Both the position numbers and the translations under genes were made by a program. Positions 20,629 to 31,333 of a stretch of 64,000 bases of DNA are shown in pieces. Every line of letters begins with the position of its first letter. Within the stretch, counting starts at the first letter, position 1. The notes under the pieces were generated by a model. The model did not search any database and was not told where the DNA came from. It saw only the letters and a program-made list of their open reading frames with translations. The stretch is from Reinekea thalattae (GTDB lineage Bacteria > Pseudomonadota > Gammaproteobacteria > Pseudomonadales > Natronospirillaceae): NCBI RefSeq assembly GCF_008041945.1, contig NZ_VKAD01000001.1:1116001-1180000 (forward strand). Reading direction: 5' to 3'.

Positions 20629-21579
20629 ATGACAACTAAAAATCCGTTTGGCGCTAAAGGCTGGACACCTGAACGACTCAACTCTCTGACTGGTAAAACC
20701 TACGTCATCACTGGTGCGAATACCGGCGCAGGTTTTCAGGCCGCGCGCTTACTGCTCTCTAAAGGCGCAACGGTTGTAATGCTAAACCGTAACGAATACA
20801 AATCGACCGCCGCCATTTCTGCGTTAAAGCAAGAATTCGGCGCTGACGCCGATGTTAGTTTTATTCTTATGGATCTAGCCGACCTCTCCTCTGTACGCAA
20901 AGCCGCAATAGAAGTTCTTGAAACACAATCGCGCATTGATGCACTGATCTGCAATGGCGCTATTGCGCAAATTGCGAAACAGGAATTCACCAAAGACGGC
21001 TTTGAAAGTCAGCTAGGCGTTAACCATTACGGCCATTTTTTACTGTGCGGCATACTGTTCGAACGGATAGACGAATCAAAGGGACGCATCGTTGTTGTCG
21101 CTAGCGAAGGCTATAAGATGGGTTTAAAAACAATTCAGTTCGACGATATGAACTGGGACAACAACTATCACCCCAACAAAACTTACTGCCATAGTAAGTT
21201 GGCGCAAATGATGTTTGCTTACGAACTGCAAAATAAAGTCGAGCTATATAATAAGTCGGTAAAGGTTTACGTTTGTCATCCCGGTGCCTCGAACACCTCA
21301 TTGATCGACAACAAAGCCAGTTGGGCAACAAGGTTTACATGGTCAATCATGGTGAAGCTAGGCATCGCTCAAACCGCAGAACGTGGCTCATACCCTGAAG
21401 TCATGTGTGCAACTGAAACCGAGCTTAAACAACTTGCTTACTATGGCCCAACAGGTTTAATGAATTTTGGTGGCCCCGTTGGCGAATGTAAGCTTGAATC
21501 CTTTGCACTCGACAGCAAGGTTGGTGACAAACTCTGGTCTCTTTCAGAACAACAAACAGCTTTTGAGTGGAGCTTTTAA
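20629..21579 (+). CDS. Short-chain dehydrogenase/reductase, retinol-dehydrogenase-like
   Basis: A 316-residue Rossmann-fold oxidoreductase. The cofactor motif is TGANTGAGFQ (TGxxxGxG), NGA stands in place of NNA in LICNGAIAQ, and the catalytic Tyr-Lys may be YCHSKLA. The arrangement resembles light-dependent protochlorophyllide reductase/WW-domain-type SDRs. The substrate is unknown. It is divergent from the AraC-type regulator that may control it, and it shares a bidirectional terminator with galU. Confidence 0.8.
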   Translation: MTTKNPFGAKGWTPERLNSLTGKTYVITGANTGAGFQAARLLLSKGATVVMLNRNEYKSTAAISALKQEFGADADVSFILMDLADLSSVRKAAIEVLETQSRIDALICNGAIAQIAKQEFTKDGFESQLGVNHYGHFLLCGILFERIDESKGRIVVVASEGYKMGLKTIQFDDMNWDNNYHPNKTYCHSKLAQMMFAYELQNKVELYNKSVKVYVCHPGASNTSLIDNKASWATRFTWSIMVKLGIAQTAERGSYPEVMCATETELKQLAYYGPTGLMNFGGPVGECKLESFALDSKVGDKLWSLSEQQTAFEWSF

Positions 21580-21649
21580 TTCGGCCCTATTGCATCGCAG
21601 TAGAAAGCAAAGCCATAGAGAGCCTAACCTAGATTAATCTACAGACAAA

Positions 21650-21682
21650 AAAATAAGGCCTTCGTAATGAAGGCCTTATTTT
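21650..21682. terminator. Bidirectional terminator between the SDR gene and galU
   Basis: AAATAAGGCCTTC and GAAGGCCTTATTT pair perfectly around GTAAT, with A and T runs on both sides. It serves two convergent genes. Confidence 0.9.
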
Positions 21683-21727
21683 CAGTTAACGTCTATAGAT
21701 GAAGTCTGAATAGCGACCTATAGAGTT

Positions 21728-22558
21728 TTATTCTTTATAAATATTTTCAAAGCAGTAGTTCGTCGCTTCAACAAAGCCTTCAACCGAACCGCAGTCAAAA
21801 CGCTTACCTTTAAAACGATAAGCCATAACAACACCGTCTTGCGCTTGAGTCTTCAAGGCATCGGTTAATTGGATCTCATCGTTTTTACCCGGAGGTGTTT
21901 CTTTAATGATGTCAAAGATATCCGGCGTTAAGATGTATCGACCAATCACCGCAAGGTTACTTGGCTCAGTGCCCTTCTCTGGCTTTTCAACCATGTCGGT
22001 AACACGATAAACACCGTCTTTCATTTCTTCGCCAGCAATCACACCATACTTATGGATTTCATCTTCTGGCACTTCCATAACCGCAACAATAGAGCAACGG
22101 AACTGCTTATGAACCTTAACCATTTGCGCTAGAACATTGTCTTCGCCTTCTTCGGTGACACAGAGGTCATCGGCAAGTACAACGCCAAAAGATTCATTAC
22201 CTACTAGAGTTTCACCGGCCAAAATCGCATGGCCTAAGCCTTTCATTTCTTTTTGTCGAGTATAAGAAAAAACGCCCTCATCCATTAGCATTCGGATTGA
22301 GTCGAGGTACTTTTCTTTAGAAGAGCCATTAATTTGATGCTCTAACTCATAAGAAATATCGAAGTGATCTGCAATTGCACGCTTACCACGGCCAGTAATA
22401 AAGCCAACGTAGTTCAGACCTGCGTTAATAGACTCTTCAACTCCGTACTGCACCAAGGGCTTATTAACAATTGGCAACATCTCTTTTGGCAATGCTTTTG
22501 TCGCCGGTAAAAACCGAGTGCCGTATCCGCCGACAGGGAATAAACATTTACGTATCAT
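21728..22558 (-). CDS. galU: UTP-glucose-1-phosphate uridylyltransferase
   Basis: Makes UDP-glucose from UTP and glucose 1-phosphate in the cytoplasm, for cell-surface polysaccharides. The 276-residue length is typical. The nucleotidyltransferase signature FPVGGYGTRFLPATKALPKEM is at the N-terminus. Other family segments are GLGHAILAGE, VVLADDLC and the C-terminal RFDCGSVEGFVEATNY. AAGGA lies ahead of the ATG. It is a single-gene unit. Confidence 0.95.
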   Translation of the reverse strand: MIRKCLFPVGGYGTRFLPATKALPKEMLPIVNKPLVQYGVEESINAGLNYVGFITGRGKRAIADHFDISYELEHQINGSSKEKYLDSIRMLMDEGVFSYTRQKEMKGLGHAILAGETLVGNESFGVVLADDLCVTEEGEDNVLAQMVKVHKQFRCSIVAVMEVPEDEIHKYGVIAGEEMKDGVYRVTDMVEKPEKGTEPSNLAVIGRYILTPDIFDIIKETPPGKNDEIQLTDALKTQAQDGVVMAYRFKGKRFDCGSVEGFVEATNYCFENIYKE

Positions 22559-22785
22559 TCAGAACGTCCTTCTTTTAAAATAGCGTCTTAATAACGAGGT
22601 GTTATGGGTTAAGCAAAATCCCCACCACTTTCTGCACTTTAACATGGTCGAGTTGACAAGTTCAAAGTGTGTCTATGCCTTTGCTTTCACTGAGTTTATG
22701 ACACTCGTGTGAATATTAGGTTACAAGTGATTGATTTTATTCACATTTCTACCTTTCTATCATGCTCTAAATCAGGAATCGTTAG

Positions 22786-23706
22786 ATGATGAACAAAGAG
22801 ACTAAAGACGGCATTAGTCTAGCCTTAGGTGCCTACGGATTGTGGGCTGTCGCACCGATCTATTTCAAATGGGTGAGCGACATCGATGCCATTGCCATTT
22901 TATCGCACCGTGTTATCTGGTCTTTTGTTTTAGTGATGATGCTTATATTTTTGCTGCGCCGCTGGCAGCCGGTCGTGCAAGCACTGGCCAACCGACGAAC
23001 ACGCCGAGGCTTAATTTTATCCACCCTTCTCATCGGTGGTAACTGGGGTGTTTTTATCTGGGCAGTGAACAACAACCATATGCTCAGCGCTTCACTGGGT
23101 TATTACATCAACCCACTGTTCAATATCTTACTTGGCTTTTTATTTTTTAAAGACCGGCTCGATCCCATAAAAAAAATGGCGGCCATTATGTGTTTAGTGG
23201 CGGTCTCTATCGAGATTTATCACTTTGGCGAATTGCCTTGGGTTGCGCTAGCGCTGGCAATTTCTTTCGGCCTTTATGGGCTTATTCGTAAAACCATTGC
23301 TGTCGACAGCTTTGTCGGCATGACGATAGAAACAGGCCTATTGCTGCCAATGAGTATCGGCTATTTATGGCTGGTACCCAGTGCAACACCGGCGGCAGAA
23401 ACCGATGCCTGGCTCTACCTTAAACTGTTTTTAGCTGGCCCTATTACCATGGCACCATTGTTGTGCTTTGCCGGCGCCGCCAATCGAATTTCGCTAACCG
23501 CATTGGGCTTTTTCCAATACATTGGCCCCAGCGGTATGTTCTTATTGGCGATCTTTGTTTATGGCGAGCCACTTTCCAGTGAAAAACTACTCACCTTTGT
23601 GGTGATCTGGTCAGCATTGGCACTCATCATCTGGGATAACATCCGTAAATTAAGACGGCAAAAACTGGATCAGCAAAAACTAAACCAGCAAAAGGCGGTC
23701 TATTGA
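22786..23706 (+). CDS. rarD: EamA-family permease RarD
   Basis: A 306-residue inner-membrane protein with ten predicted helices of the drug/metabolite transporter superfamily. The N-terminal YGLWAVAPIYFKWV and SHRVIWSF segments are characteristic of RarD. AGGA lies about nine bases before two consecutive ATG codons; the first is used here. The transported substrate is not established for the family. The C-terminus carries a small glutamine/lysine repeat (QKLDQQKLNQQK), one of the recurrent duplications in this genome. Confidence 0.88.
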   Translation: MMNKETKDGISLALGAYGLWAVAPIYFKWVSDIDAIAILSHRVIWSFVLVMMLIFLLRRWQPVVQALANRRTRRGLILSTLLIGGNWGVFIWAVNNNHMLSASLGYYINPLFNILLGFLFFKDRLDPIKKMAAIMCLVAVSIEIYHFGELPWVALALAISFGLYGLIRKTIAVDSFVGMTIETGLLLPMSIGYLWLVPSATPAAETDAWLYLKLFLAGPITMAPLLCFAGAANRISLTALGFFQYIGPSGMFLLAIFVYGEPLSSEKLLTFVVIWSALALIIWDNIRKLRRQKLDQQKLNQQKAVY

Positions 23707-23808
23707 GACTATAACGAGTTAGTTTTCTTTATTGCTAATTGTCTTTAATAGCGATTAGAAACACACTCAATAGAAATACACTCAAAGAGAACAGAGGTCT
23801 TTTGCTTC

Positions 23809-24603
23809 ATGTGTTTAGCGGTTTTTTCTTGGCAGCCCGGTGCCGACTCTGTATTGCAGTTAGTCGCGAATCGTGACGAGTTTAGAGCGCGGCCCACATC
23901 AGCCATGCATTGGTGGCCAGACAACACTATTCTCGCAGGCAAAGATGAAGTTGCTGGCGGCTCTTGGTTAGGCGCCAATAAGCTAGGACACTTTGCCCTA
24001 CTGACCAACATTCGGCCTGGCTTTATTGGCTATCAAGCAACAAGAAGTCGCGGTGATCTGGTACGTAACTTTTTAAGCTATCAATTAAATAGTACGCAAT
24101 TAAGTAGCCCGCAATTAACCAGCACACAGTCTATTGAGCAATATCACCAGTCTGTTATCACTGAAATAGAGGCTTACGGCGGCTTTAATCTATTGCTTGG
24201 CGACGGTGAGCGACTGTTTTGGTTTAGCTCGACCAACCCTCAAGGTCGCTGGCTAGAAGCCGGTATCTATGGCTTATCGAACGACAGCCTAGATACACCC
24301 TGGCCAAAAACAGAATTAGCGAAACAGCAAATGCAGGCCTTTTTAGATTCGGGCAAAACCACGCTGCAACAGTCCGAAATCCTTACCTCGACAACTGTCT
24401 TTGCTGATCACCAATTGCCTAAAACGGATGTACCGATTGAGTGGGAAAGAAAAGTTTCTGCGCAGACCATTACCGATGAGCAATACGGTACACGCTGCCG
24501 AACCTATCTTGATTGGCGCAACGCTAGATTTAATATCACAGAACAACAGATCGACAGCCAAGCGAACATCAGCGCTGAAGCGAACTATCTAATCGAGGTT
24601 TAA
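23809..24603 (+). CDS. NRDE/TANGO2 family protein
   Basis: A 264-residue protein starting MCLAVFSW, with the name-giving NRDE at residues 21-24. GGSWLGANKLGHFALLTN follows. Cys2 after Met suggests N-terminal processing like an Ntn-type nucleophile, but activity is unproven; eukaryotic TANGO2 is linked to heme and lipid handling. Residues about 92-106 contain three pentapeptides (QLNST, QLSSP, QLTST) encoded by a 15-bp tandem repeat, likely a slippage insertion in a loop. Confidence 0.82.
   Translation: MCLAVFSWQPGADSVLQLVANRDEFRARPTSAMHWWPDNTILAGKDEVAGGSWLGANKLGHFALLTNIRPGFIGYQATRSRGDLVRNFLSYQLNSTQLSSPQLTSTQSIEQYHQSVITEIEAYGGFNLLLGDGERLFWFSSTNPQGRWLEAGIYGLSNDSLDTPWPKTELAKQQMQAFLDSGKTTLQQSEILTSTTVFADHQLPKTDVPIEWERKVSAQTITDEQYGTRCRTYLDWRNARFNITEQQIDSQANISAEANYLIEV
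24082..24126 (+). repeat. 15-bp in-frame tandem repeat inside the NRDE gene
   Basis: Three 15-bp units start CAATTAA and end ACG, CCG and ACA. They keep the frame and add pentapeptides to the protein. Confidence 0.8.
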
Positions 24604-24664
24604 TAAACTAAAGTTCAGCAGCTCAACGATACTAAGCTGCAACGTTAGAATAAATTAAGTTGAA

Positions 24665-24686
24665 TTGGATTGGATTGGATTGGATT
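24665..24686. repeat. Pentanucleotide repeat TTGGA x4 between convergent genes
   Basis: Four perfect TTGGA units and a partial fifth lie four bases from the rng stop codon. No terminator hairpin is visible between the convergent NRDE and rng genes. Confidence 0.8.
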
Positions 24687-24689
24687 AAG

Positions 24690-26150
24690 TTACTGCAAGA
24701 TGACATCGAACTGCTCTTGCGTATACATCGGCTCAACCTGAAAACGGATTGGTTTGCCGATAAATTCTTCCAAGTCGGCAACGTTAGAAGACTCTTCATC
24801 AAGCAATCGATCGATCACTTGCTGATTAGCCAGCACCAAATATTGATCGTTATTATAAGCCCGCTCTTCACGTAAAATTTCGCGGAAGATTTCGTAACAC
24901 ACCGTCTGCGATGTTTTTAACATGCCGCGCCCTTGGCAAACCGAGCAGGCTTCGGTTAAGACCTGTTCCAAACTTTCTCTGGTGCGTTTACGCGTCATTT
25001 CAACCAGACCCAATTCAGACACACCGGTCACCTTACTTTTGGCGTGATCGCGCTCTAAACTTTTTTCTAGCATTCGGTGCACTTGGCGACGATGCTCTTC
25101 GTCATCCATATCGATAAAATCGAGAATGATAATGCCGCCCAAATTACGCAGCCGAAGCTGACGGCAAATTGCAGTCACCGCTTCTAAGTTGGTTTTGAAA
25201 ATGGTTTCTTCTAAATTTCGATGGCCGACAAATGCACCGGTATTAACATCAATCGTAGTCATTGCCTCGGTTTGATCGATAATCAAATAACCGCCCGACT
25301 TAAGCTCAACTTTACGGCTGAGCGCTCGTTGAATTTCATCCTCAACAGAATACAGATCAAAAATTGGCCGCTCACCGGGATAGTTTTCAAAACAATCAAC
25401 CACCTCTGGCGTGTACTTAGTGACAAACTCAACCACCTTGGTAAAGGTTTCTTTCGAGTCAATGCGGATACGCTCAACATCGGCGCGCACCAAATCACGG
25501 GCGACTCGTAAATACAGCGGTAAGTCTTCATAGATAACACTGGCAGGCTTATTCGATTGCATGCGCTCTTCCAGTACACGATAAACCCGGCGCAAATAAT
25601 TCATATCCGATTGAATTTCGCTCAAGCCAATACCTTCGGCTGCTGTGCGTAAAATAAAGCCGCCCTTATCGATACCTTCGGAGTCTTTTGCCGACTCAAT
25701 AGCTTGTCGTAAGCGCTCACGCTCATCATTGCCTTCGATACGCTGTGAAATGCCAATATGATCCGTGCTTGGCATATACACCAAGTAACGCGACGGAATC
25801 GACAAAGCCGTGGTCAGCCGCGCACCTTTGGTACCGATAGGGTCTTTAATCACCTGAACAATGAGTGTCTGGCCTTCTCGCACCAGCATCTGAATGGTTT
25901 TATGGTTTTCATTATCGGCTCGGCTAATGTCGATATCCGATGCATGAATAAAGGCGGCACGCTCTAAACCGATATCAACAAAGGCCGCCTGCATACCTGG
26001 CAGTACGCGCAACACCTTGCCTTTGTAGATATTGCCAACCAGACCGAGCGTCTGGCTACGTTCGATATAGACTTCCTGAACGGACCCATTTTCAACCAGC
26101 GCGACGCGCGTTTCCATGGGAGTTACGTTCACTAATATTTCAGAAGCCAT
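24690..26150 (-). CDS. rng: Ribonuclease G
   Basis: Endoribonuclease of the RNase E/G family, acting on 16S rRNA 5' ends and some mRNAs. The 486-residue length matches RNase G without the RNase E scaffold tail. The S1 domain is N-terminal (IYKGKVLRVLPGMQAAFVDIG), and the DNase-I-like catalytic part has TIDVNTGAFVG and ILDFIDMDDEEHR with the metal-binding aspartates. The zinc-link cysteines are CSVCQGRG. It is the last gene of mreBCD-maf-rng, the usual gammaproteobacterial order. Confidence 0.95.
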   Translation of the reverse strand: MASEILVNVTPMETRVALVENGSVQEVYIERSQTLGLVGNIYKGKVLRVLPGMQAAFVDIGLERAAFIHASDIDISRADNENHKTIQMLVREGQTLIVQVIKDPIGTKGARLTTALSIPSRYLVYMPSTDHIGISQRIEGNDERERLRQAIESAKDSEGIDKGGFILRTAAEGIGLSEIQSDMNYLRRVYRVLEERMQSNKPASVIYEDLPLYLRVARDLVRADVERIRIDSKETFTKVVEFVTKYTPEVVDCFENYPGERPIFDLYSVEDEIQRALSRKVELKSGGYLIIDQTEAMTTIDVNTGAFVGHRNLEETIFKTNLEAVTAICRQLRLRNLGGIIILDFIDMDDEEHRRQVHRMLEKSLERDHAKSKVTGVSELGLVEMTRKRTRESLEQVLTEACSVCQGRGMLKTSQTVCYEIFREILREERAYNNDQYLVLANQQVIDRLLDEESSNVADLEEFIGKPIRFQVEPMYTQEQFDVILQ

Positions 26151-26207
26151 GTCGATACCTGTTTGTTTATCGGCCAGAATAAGCTTGGCCTAATTGTAGA
26201 TCTCTAG

Positions 26208-26843
26208 CTAGGTTAACTGCAGCTCACCATGCCAAAGAGGGATGTCAGCCTGAGTTAACAATTTGGCGGTTTGATGAATTGGCAAACCCACAACAGCACT
26301 ATAGCTGCCTGTGATTTGTTCAATAAACACCGATGCCAACCCCTGAATACCATAACCACCGGCTTTATCTAAAGGTTCACCCGTGTGCCAGTAAGCCTTT
26401 ATTTGCGACTCAGTCAAATGGCTGAAGCAAACCTCGGTGCTGACACAGTCGCTGTAAACATGATGATTAGAAACCAAGGCGATTGCGGTCAGTACGCAAT
26501 GGCTGCGACCTGAAAGTAATTGCATCATCGAGTAAAAATCATCTTGATCAACTGGCTTGCCAAGAATTTTTCCGTCGACAACGACCGCCGTATCAGAGCC
26601 TAACACCCAGCGCTGTTCGGTTGACTGTTCTAGTGCCTGTTCGGTTGTCTGTTTGAATGTCGGTGCCGCCGCCAACACAGCCTTAGCTTTTTCTAACGCC
26701 AAGCGTTGTACATAGGCTTCTGCTTGCTCTTGCGGCAATACAGATTCATCGATATCGGCAGCGAAAATATCAAACTCGACCCCCAAACTGGCAAGTAGCT
26801 CCTGCCGTCTGGGTGATTGAGACGCTAAAATCAACTGCGCCAT
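26208..26843 (-). CDS. maf: Maf family nucleoside triphosphate pyrophosphatase
   Basis: About 211 residues. Maf/YhdE proteins hydrolyse dTTP/UTP or modified nucleotides. Family signatures are LASQSPRRQELL at the start, SDTAVVVDGKILGKP in the middle and GGYGIQG near the C-terminus. The frame is open farther upstream inside mreD, but the ATG at 26843 overlaps the mreD stop (TAATG) and begins exactly at the family start. An acidic Gln/Glu/Thr repeat (about residues 60-75, TTEQALEQSTEQ) is an insertion from a short DNA duplication around 26,610-26,650. Confidence 0.92.
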   Translation of the reverse strand: MAQLILASQSPRRQELLASLGVEFDIFAADIDESVLPQEQAEAYVQRLALEKAKAVLAAAPTFKQTTEQALEQSTEQRWVLGSDTAVVVDGKILGKPVDQDDFYSMMQLLSGRSHCVLTAIALVSNHHVYSDCVSTEVCFSHLTESQIKAYWHTGEPLDKAGGYGIQGLASVFIEQITGSYSAVVGLPIHQTAKLLTQADIPLWHGELQLT

Positions 26844-27337
26844 TACTGCACTCGAATTTTGTCTTTCAGCAGACTGGTCAAGCCATAAACCCATGGCCAA
26901 CAGATCGCAGACGTCAGTGCAGGCCAAATATGAACCTGCCCAGCAATGGTCGACATCATCGCACCTTTAAGCCAAGCAGCAACTAAGTGAGTAATCGCTA
27001 TGGCTAAGAAGATGATCATAGCCTGCTGTGCAATGGGGTACATCTTTAAACGCACATGCAGTAATAGGATGGTGTAAGCCAAGCAGGCAAAAACAACGCT
27101 GTATAGGCCTAACGGTGTACCGACTAAGGTGTCGTACAACAGGCCGACACCAAAGCTCACCAAAATACCAAAGCGCTCTGGCAATACCAGCACCCAAAAT
27201 ACAATCATTAAGCCGACCCAATCCGGGCGCGCAATTTCAAATCGGCCAGGTAATGGAATGGCGGCAAAATAAAATGCTATAAAAAAGGTAATGGGGATAA
27301 ACCAAAGACCAGAACTGGCTTTCCTATTATTCATCAT
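26843..27337 (-). CDS. mreD: Rod shape-determining protein MreD
   Basis: A 164-residue inner-membrane protein of the elongasome, with about five hydrophobic helices and the MreD-type RPDWVGLMIVFWVL and GLLYDTLVGTPLGLYS segments. It begins 11 bases inside the 3' end of mreC and its stop overlaps the maf start, showing tight translational coupling. It acts with MreC and MreB in side-wall peptidoglycan synthesis. Confidence 0.92.
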   Translation of the reverse strand: MMNNRKASSGLWFIPITFFIAFYFAAIPLPGRFEIARPDWVGLMIVFWVLVLPERFGILVSFGVGLLYDTLVGTPLGLYSVVFACLAYTILLLHVRLKMYPIAQQAMIIFLAIAITHLVAAWLKGAMMSTIAGQVHIWPALTSAICWPWVYGLTSLLKDKIRVQ

Positions 27338-28163
27338 CAGGCTCCTTCTGAAACACCATCAGTAGGCTGCGCGACTGGCCCAAATGAGCCAAAGGTTTTA
27401 CCTTAATATTAGCGAACGCTGTACCGGGGTCGTGCTCAACACTGACGACTTCAGCAACCGGATAGCCTTCAGGGAATAAACCGCCTAAACCGGAGGTCAC
27501 CAATAGATCGCCAATTTGTACATCGGCGGTATTGGTCATGTATTCCATTTCTAGCAGATCAAGATTACCGGTGCCGGTAACAACACTGCGAATACCATTG
27601 CGATTAACATAGACAGGCACCGCAAAGTTTACGTCGGCAACCAGTGCTACTCGCGAAGTGAGTGAGTCCACCTGCACGACAACGCCAAATAAGCCATAGG
27701 CGTCGACCACAGCTTGGCCTAAATAAACACCGTCTTGGGCGCCTCGATTAACAATCACTTGAATGGTAAAAGGGTCTGGGTCAACACTGATCAGTTCGGC
27801 CGTCATGACCTCACTTTCAAGGCGAGCAGTTGCATCAAGCAGTCGTCTTAGCCGCTCGTTCTCAGCTTCTAAAACAGATAGCTGCTGTACCTTTTGCTGC
27901 AATATAAGAATTTGGCTGCGAGCGCGTCGGTTAGTTTCGAGCAGCTCATTACGCTCAGAAAAGGTCTCAGTCGACCACGTCATTACCTCACCTGGCAGCG
28001 AGACAAGCGACTGAACAGGCGAAATAAGATAAGACAACGATTGGCGCAAAAAACTGATTCGATCAAAACGAACATCGAGCACAATCAGGGCTAAAGACAG
28101 GATAACAACACCGGCAAATCGATAACCATGCGCTGGCCCGGCTATAAAGAGTGTTTTATTAAT
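27327..28163 (-). CDS. mreC: Rod shape-determining protein MreC, probable ATT start
   Basis: Bitopic inner-membrane protein linking MreB to the periplasmic wall machinery. The first ATG/GTG in frame is the GTG at 28082, but that start would remove the membrane anchor. Upstream, the frame is open to an ATT at 28163 and reads (I)NKTLFIAGPAHGYRFAGV, which matches MreC N-termini and supplies the single helix (about residues 16-30). AGGGG lies eight bases before the ATT. A TGA precedes it and no ATG, GTG or TTG fits. The coiled coil is about residues 65-105, followed by the beta-rich domain. Length is 278 aa with this start. Confidence 0.88.
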   Translation of the reverse strand: MNKTLFIAGPAHGYRFAGVVILSLALIVLDVRFDRISFLRQSLSYLISPVQSLVSLPGEVMTWSTETFSERNELLETNRRARSQILILQQKVQQLSVLEAENERLRRLLDATARLESEVMTAELISVDPDPFTIQVIVNRGAQDGVYLGQAVVDAYGLFGVVVQVDSLTSRVALVADVNFAVPVYVNRNGIRSVVTGTGNLDLLEMEYMTNTADVQIGDLLVTSGLGGLFPEGYPVAEVVSVEHDPGTAFANIKVKPLAHLGQSRSLLMVFQKEPDDE

Positions 28164-28281
28164 GGCTCATTCCCCTAGCATCGGAAACACAGTCACGTAC
28201 AACTCTGAATAAACGCTTGGTCGATACAGATGCAGCATAAACACTCATTGCATTGACCTACCAAGCGAGACTCTCAGAACG

Positions 28282-29322
<1,041 letters not shown>

Positions 29323-29574
29323 TTAATCGCTTAAGCAGAAGGTGACTAATAAGGAACAGCCCAGAAATGTATCAATGGCGGGGATTTTGGGCAAGGAGTA
29401 AATGTGATAACGTATACTGCATTCAAAGGTTTTTTACTAAATTGAGCACTAAACAACCACAGTCGCTCATTTTCTAGCCAAAAACAACTGTATCACTGCT
29501 CGAAATTTTGCCTGATAAGCCAGCGCTTATTTATTGGCGAGTCGAGCGCGTTAACGTAAAGGAGATTAACGGCC

Positions 29575-29862
29575 ATGAGCCTAGATCGCTCTCAGGTTGA
29601 ATCCGTTGCCAAACTGGCTCGGCTCAAAATCAGCGAAGCCGATATGCCCGACTACCTCAATAGTCTCAACAGCATTCTTGAACTTGTTGATAAAATGCAA
29701 GCTGTCGACACCACCGATGTTGAACCGCTTGCTAACCCACTCGACGCCGTACAGCGTTTACGCGCCGATGTCGTCACCGAGACGAATCAACGCGAAGCCC
29801 TTCAAGCAAATGCACCAGCCACCGAAGATGGCTTATTCCTCGTGCCCAAGGTTATTGAATAA
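29575..29862 (+). CDS. gatC: Asp/Glu-tRNA(Asn/Gln) amidotransferase subunit C
   Basis: A 95-residue belt subunit that stabilises GatA-GatB. The family N-terminus ([19 protein letters not shown]) and the central [25 protein letters not shown] are present. GGAG is ahead of the ATG. It is the first gene of gatCAB, with 10 bp to gatA. The presence of gatCAB implies transamidation for Gln-tRNA and/or Asn-tRNA in this organism. Confidence 0.95.
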   Translation: MSLDRSQVESVAKLARLKISEADMPDYLNSLNSILELVDKMQAVDTTDVEPLANPLDAVQRLRADVVTETNQREALQANAPATEDGLFLVPKVIE

Positions 29863-29872
29863 GGTTTAATAG

Positions 29873-31333
29873 ATGGAAAACAAAACGTTGAAACAACTGG
29901 CCGATGGTCTGTCATCGCGCGAGTTTTCGAGTGTCGAGCTCACCCAACACTATCTCGATAAAATTAATCGTTACGATGAGCAGCTTAATGCTTACATCAC
30001 CGTAACCGACGAACAGGCACTAAGCGCAGCAAAGGCCGCCGACGAAAAGATTGCCAATGGCACCGCTAGCGCGTTAACCGGCCTGCCGATTGCCTATAAA
30101 GATCTTTTTTGTACTCAGGGTGTTCGCACCAGCTGTGGTTCTAAAATTTTAGATAACTTCGTTGCCCCCTATGAATCGACCGCGACTCAGAACCTAAACA
30201 GCGCTGGCATGGTTATGCTCGGCAAAACCAACTTGGATGAGTTCGCGATGGGCTCTTCTACTGAATCCAGCTTTTACGGCGCAACCAAAAACCCTTGGGA
30301 TTTAAACGCCGTGCCGGGTGGTTCATCTGGTGGTTCTGCGGCAGCCGTTGCAGCAGATTTAGCGCCGGTTTCTTTGGGTACCGATACCGGAGGCTCGATT
30401 CGTCAGCCTGCGGCTTTTTGTGGCATCACTGGCTTAAAGCCGACTTACGGTCGCGTTTCTCGCTGGGGCATGGTCGCTTATGGCTCATCTTTAGACCAAG
30501 CCGGTCCAATGGCGCAAACCGCCGAAGATGCCGCCATGATTATGAATGCATTAGCAGGTTTTGACGCCAAAGACTCCACCTGCATGGACAAGCCAGTCGA
30601 CAACTACATGGCCGACCTCAACAAGCCAATTAAAGGCTTGAAGATTGGCCTGCCGAAAGAATTTTTTGGCGACTCGCTCGACGCAGGCATTCGCGATGCC
30701 GTGATGCAGGCGGTTAAGCAACTTGAAGCCCAAGGCGCCATCATTAAAGAGATTTCGTTGCCACGCACCGAACTTGCTATTCCGGCTTACTACATCATTG
30801 CACCGGCAGAAGCCTCGACCAACCTGTCTCGCTTTGACGGCGTACGTTACGGCCACCGCTGTGACGACCCACAAGATCTTGCCGACATGTATATTCGCTC
30901 ACGTTCTGAAGGTTTCGGCGATGAAGTTAAACGCCGTATTCTCGTGGGAACCTACGCACTATCTGCCGGTTATTACGATGCCTACTACCGCAAAGCACAG
31001 CAGTTGCGTCGTTTAATCAAACAGGATTTCCAAGCGGCCTTGGCCGATGTCGATGTTATTGCTGGCCCAACCACGCCATCACCGGCATGGAACATTGGTG
31101 CTAAAAACCAAGACCCGGTTGCCATGTACCTAGAAGATATCTACACCCTTTCGGTTAACCTTGCCGGTTTACCGGGCATGTCGATACCTTGCGGTATGCA
31201 AAACGGCTTACCAGTTGGCTTGCAAATCATCGGTAACTATTTCGATGAAGCAAAACTACTTAACATTGGCCATCAGTTCCAACAAGCAACCGATTGGCAC
31301 ACCCGCAAACCTACGTTAGGAGAAAGCAACTAA
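29873..31333 (+). CDS. gatA: Asp/Glu-tRNA(Asn/Gln) amidotransferase subunit A
   Basis: Glutaminase subunit of the amidase-signature family, supplying ammonia to GatB. The 486 residues are the normal length. The catalytic lysine is in LPIAYKDLF, and the cis-Ser and nucleophilic Ser lie in [14 protein letters not shown] and [13 protein letters not shown]. The stop codon overlaps the gatB ATG by one base, indicating coupled translation. Confidence 0.97.
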   Translation: MENKTLKQLADGLSSREFSSVELTQHYLDKINRYDEQLNAYITVTDEQALSAAKAADEKIANGTASALTGLPIAYKDLFCTQGVRTSCGSKILDNFVAPYESTATQNLNSAGMVMLGKTNLDEFAMGSSTESSFYGATKNPWDLNAVPGGSSGGSAAAVAADLAPVSLGTDTGGSIRQPAAFCGITGLKPTYGRVSRWGMVAYGSSLDQAGPMAQTAEDAAMIMNALAGFDAKDSTCMDKPVDNYMADLNKPIKGLKIGLPKEFFGDSLDAGIRDAVMQAVKQLEAQGAIIKEISLPRTELAIPAYYIIAPAEASTNLSRFDGVRYGHRCDDPQDLADMYIRSRSEGFGDEVKRRILVGTYALSAGYYDAYYRKAQQLRRLIKQDFQAALADVDVIAGPTTPSPAWNIGAKNQDPVAMYLEDIYTLSVNLAGLPGMSIPCGMQNGLPVGLQIIGNYFDEAKLLNIGHQFQQATDWHTRKPTLGESN

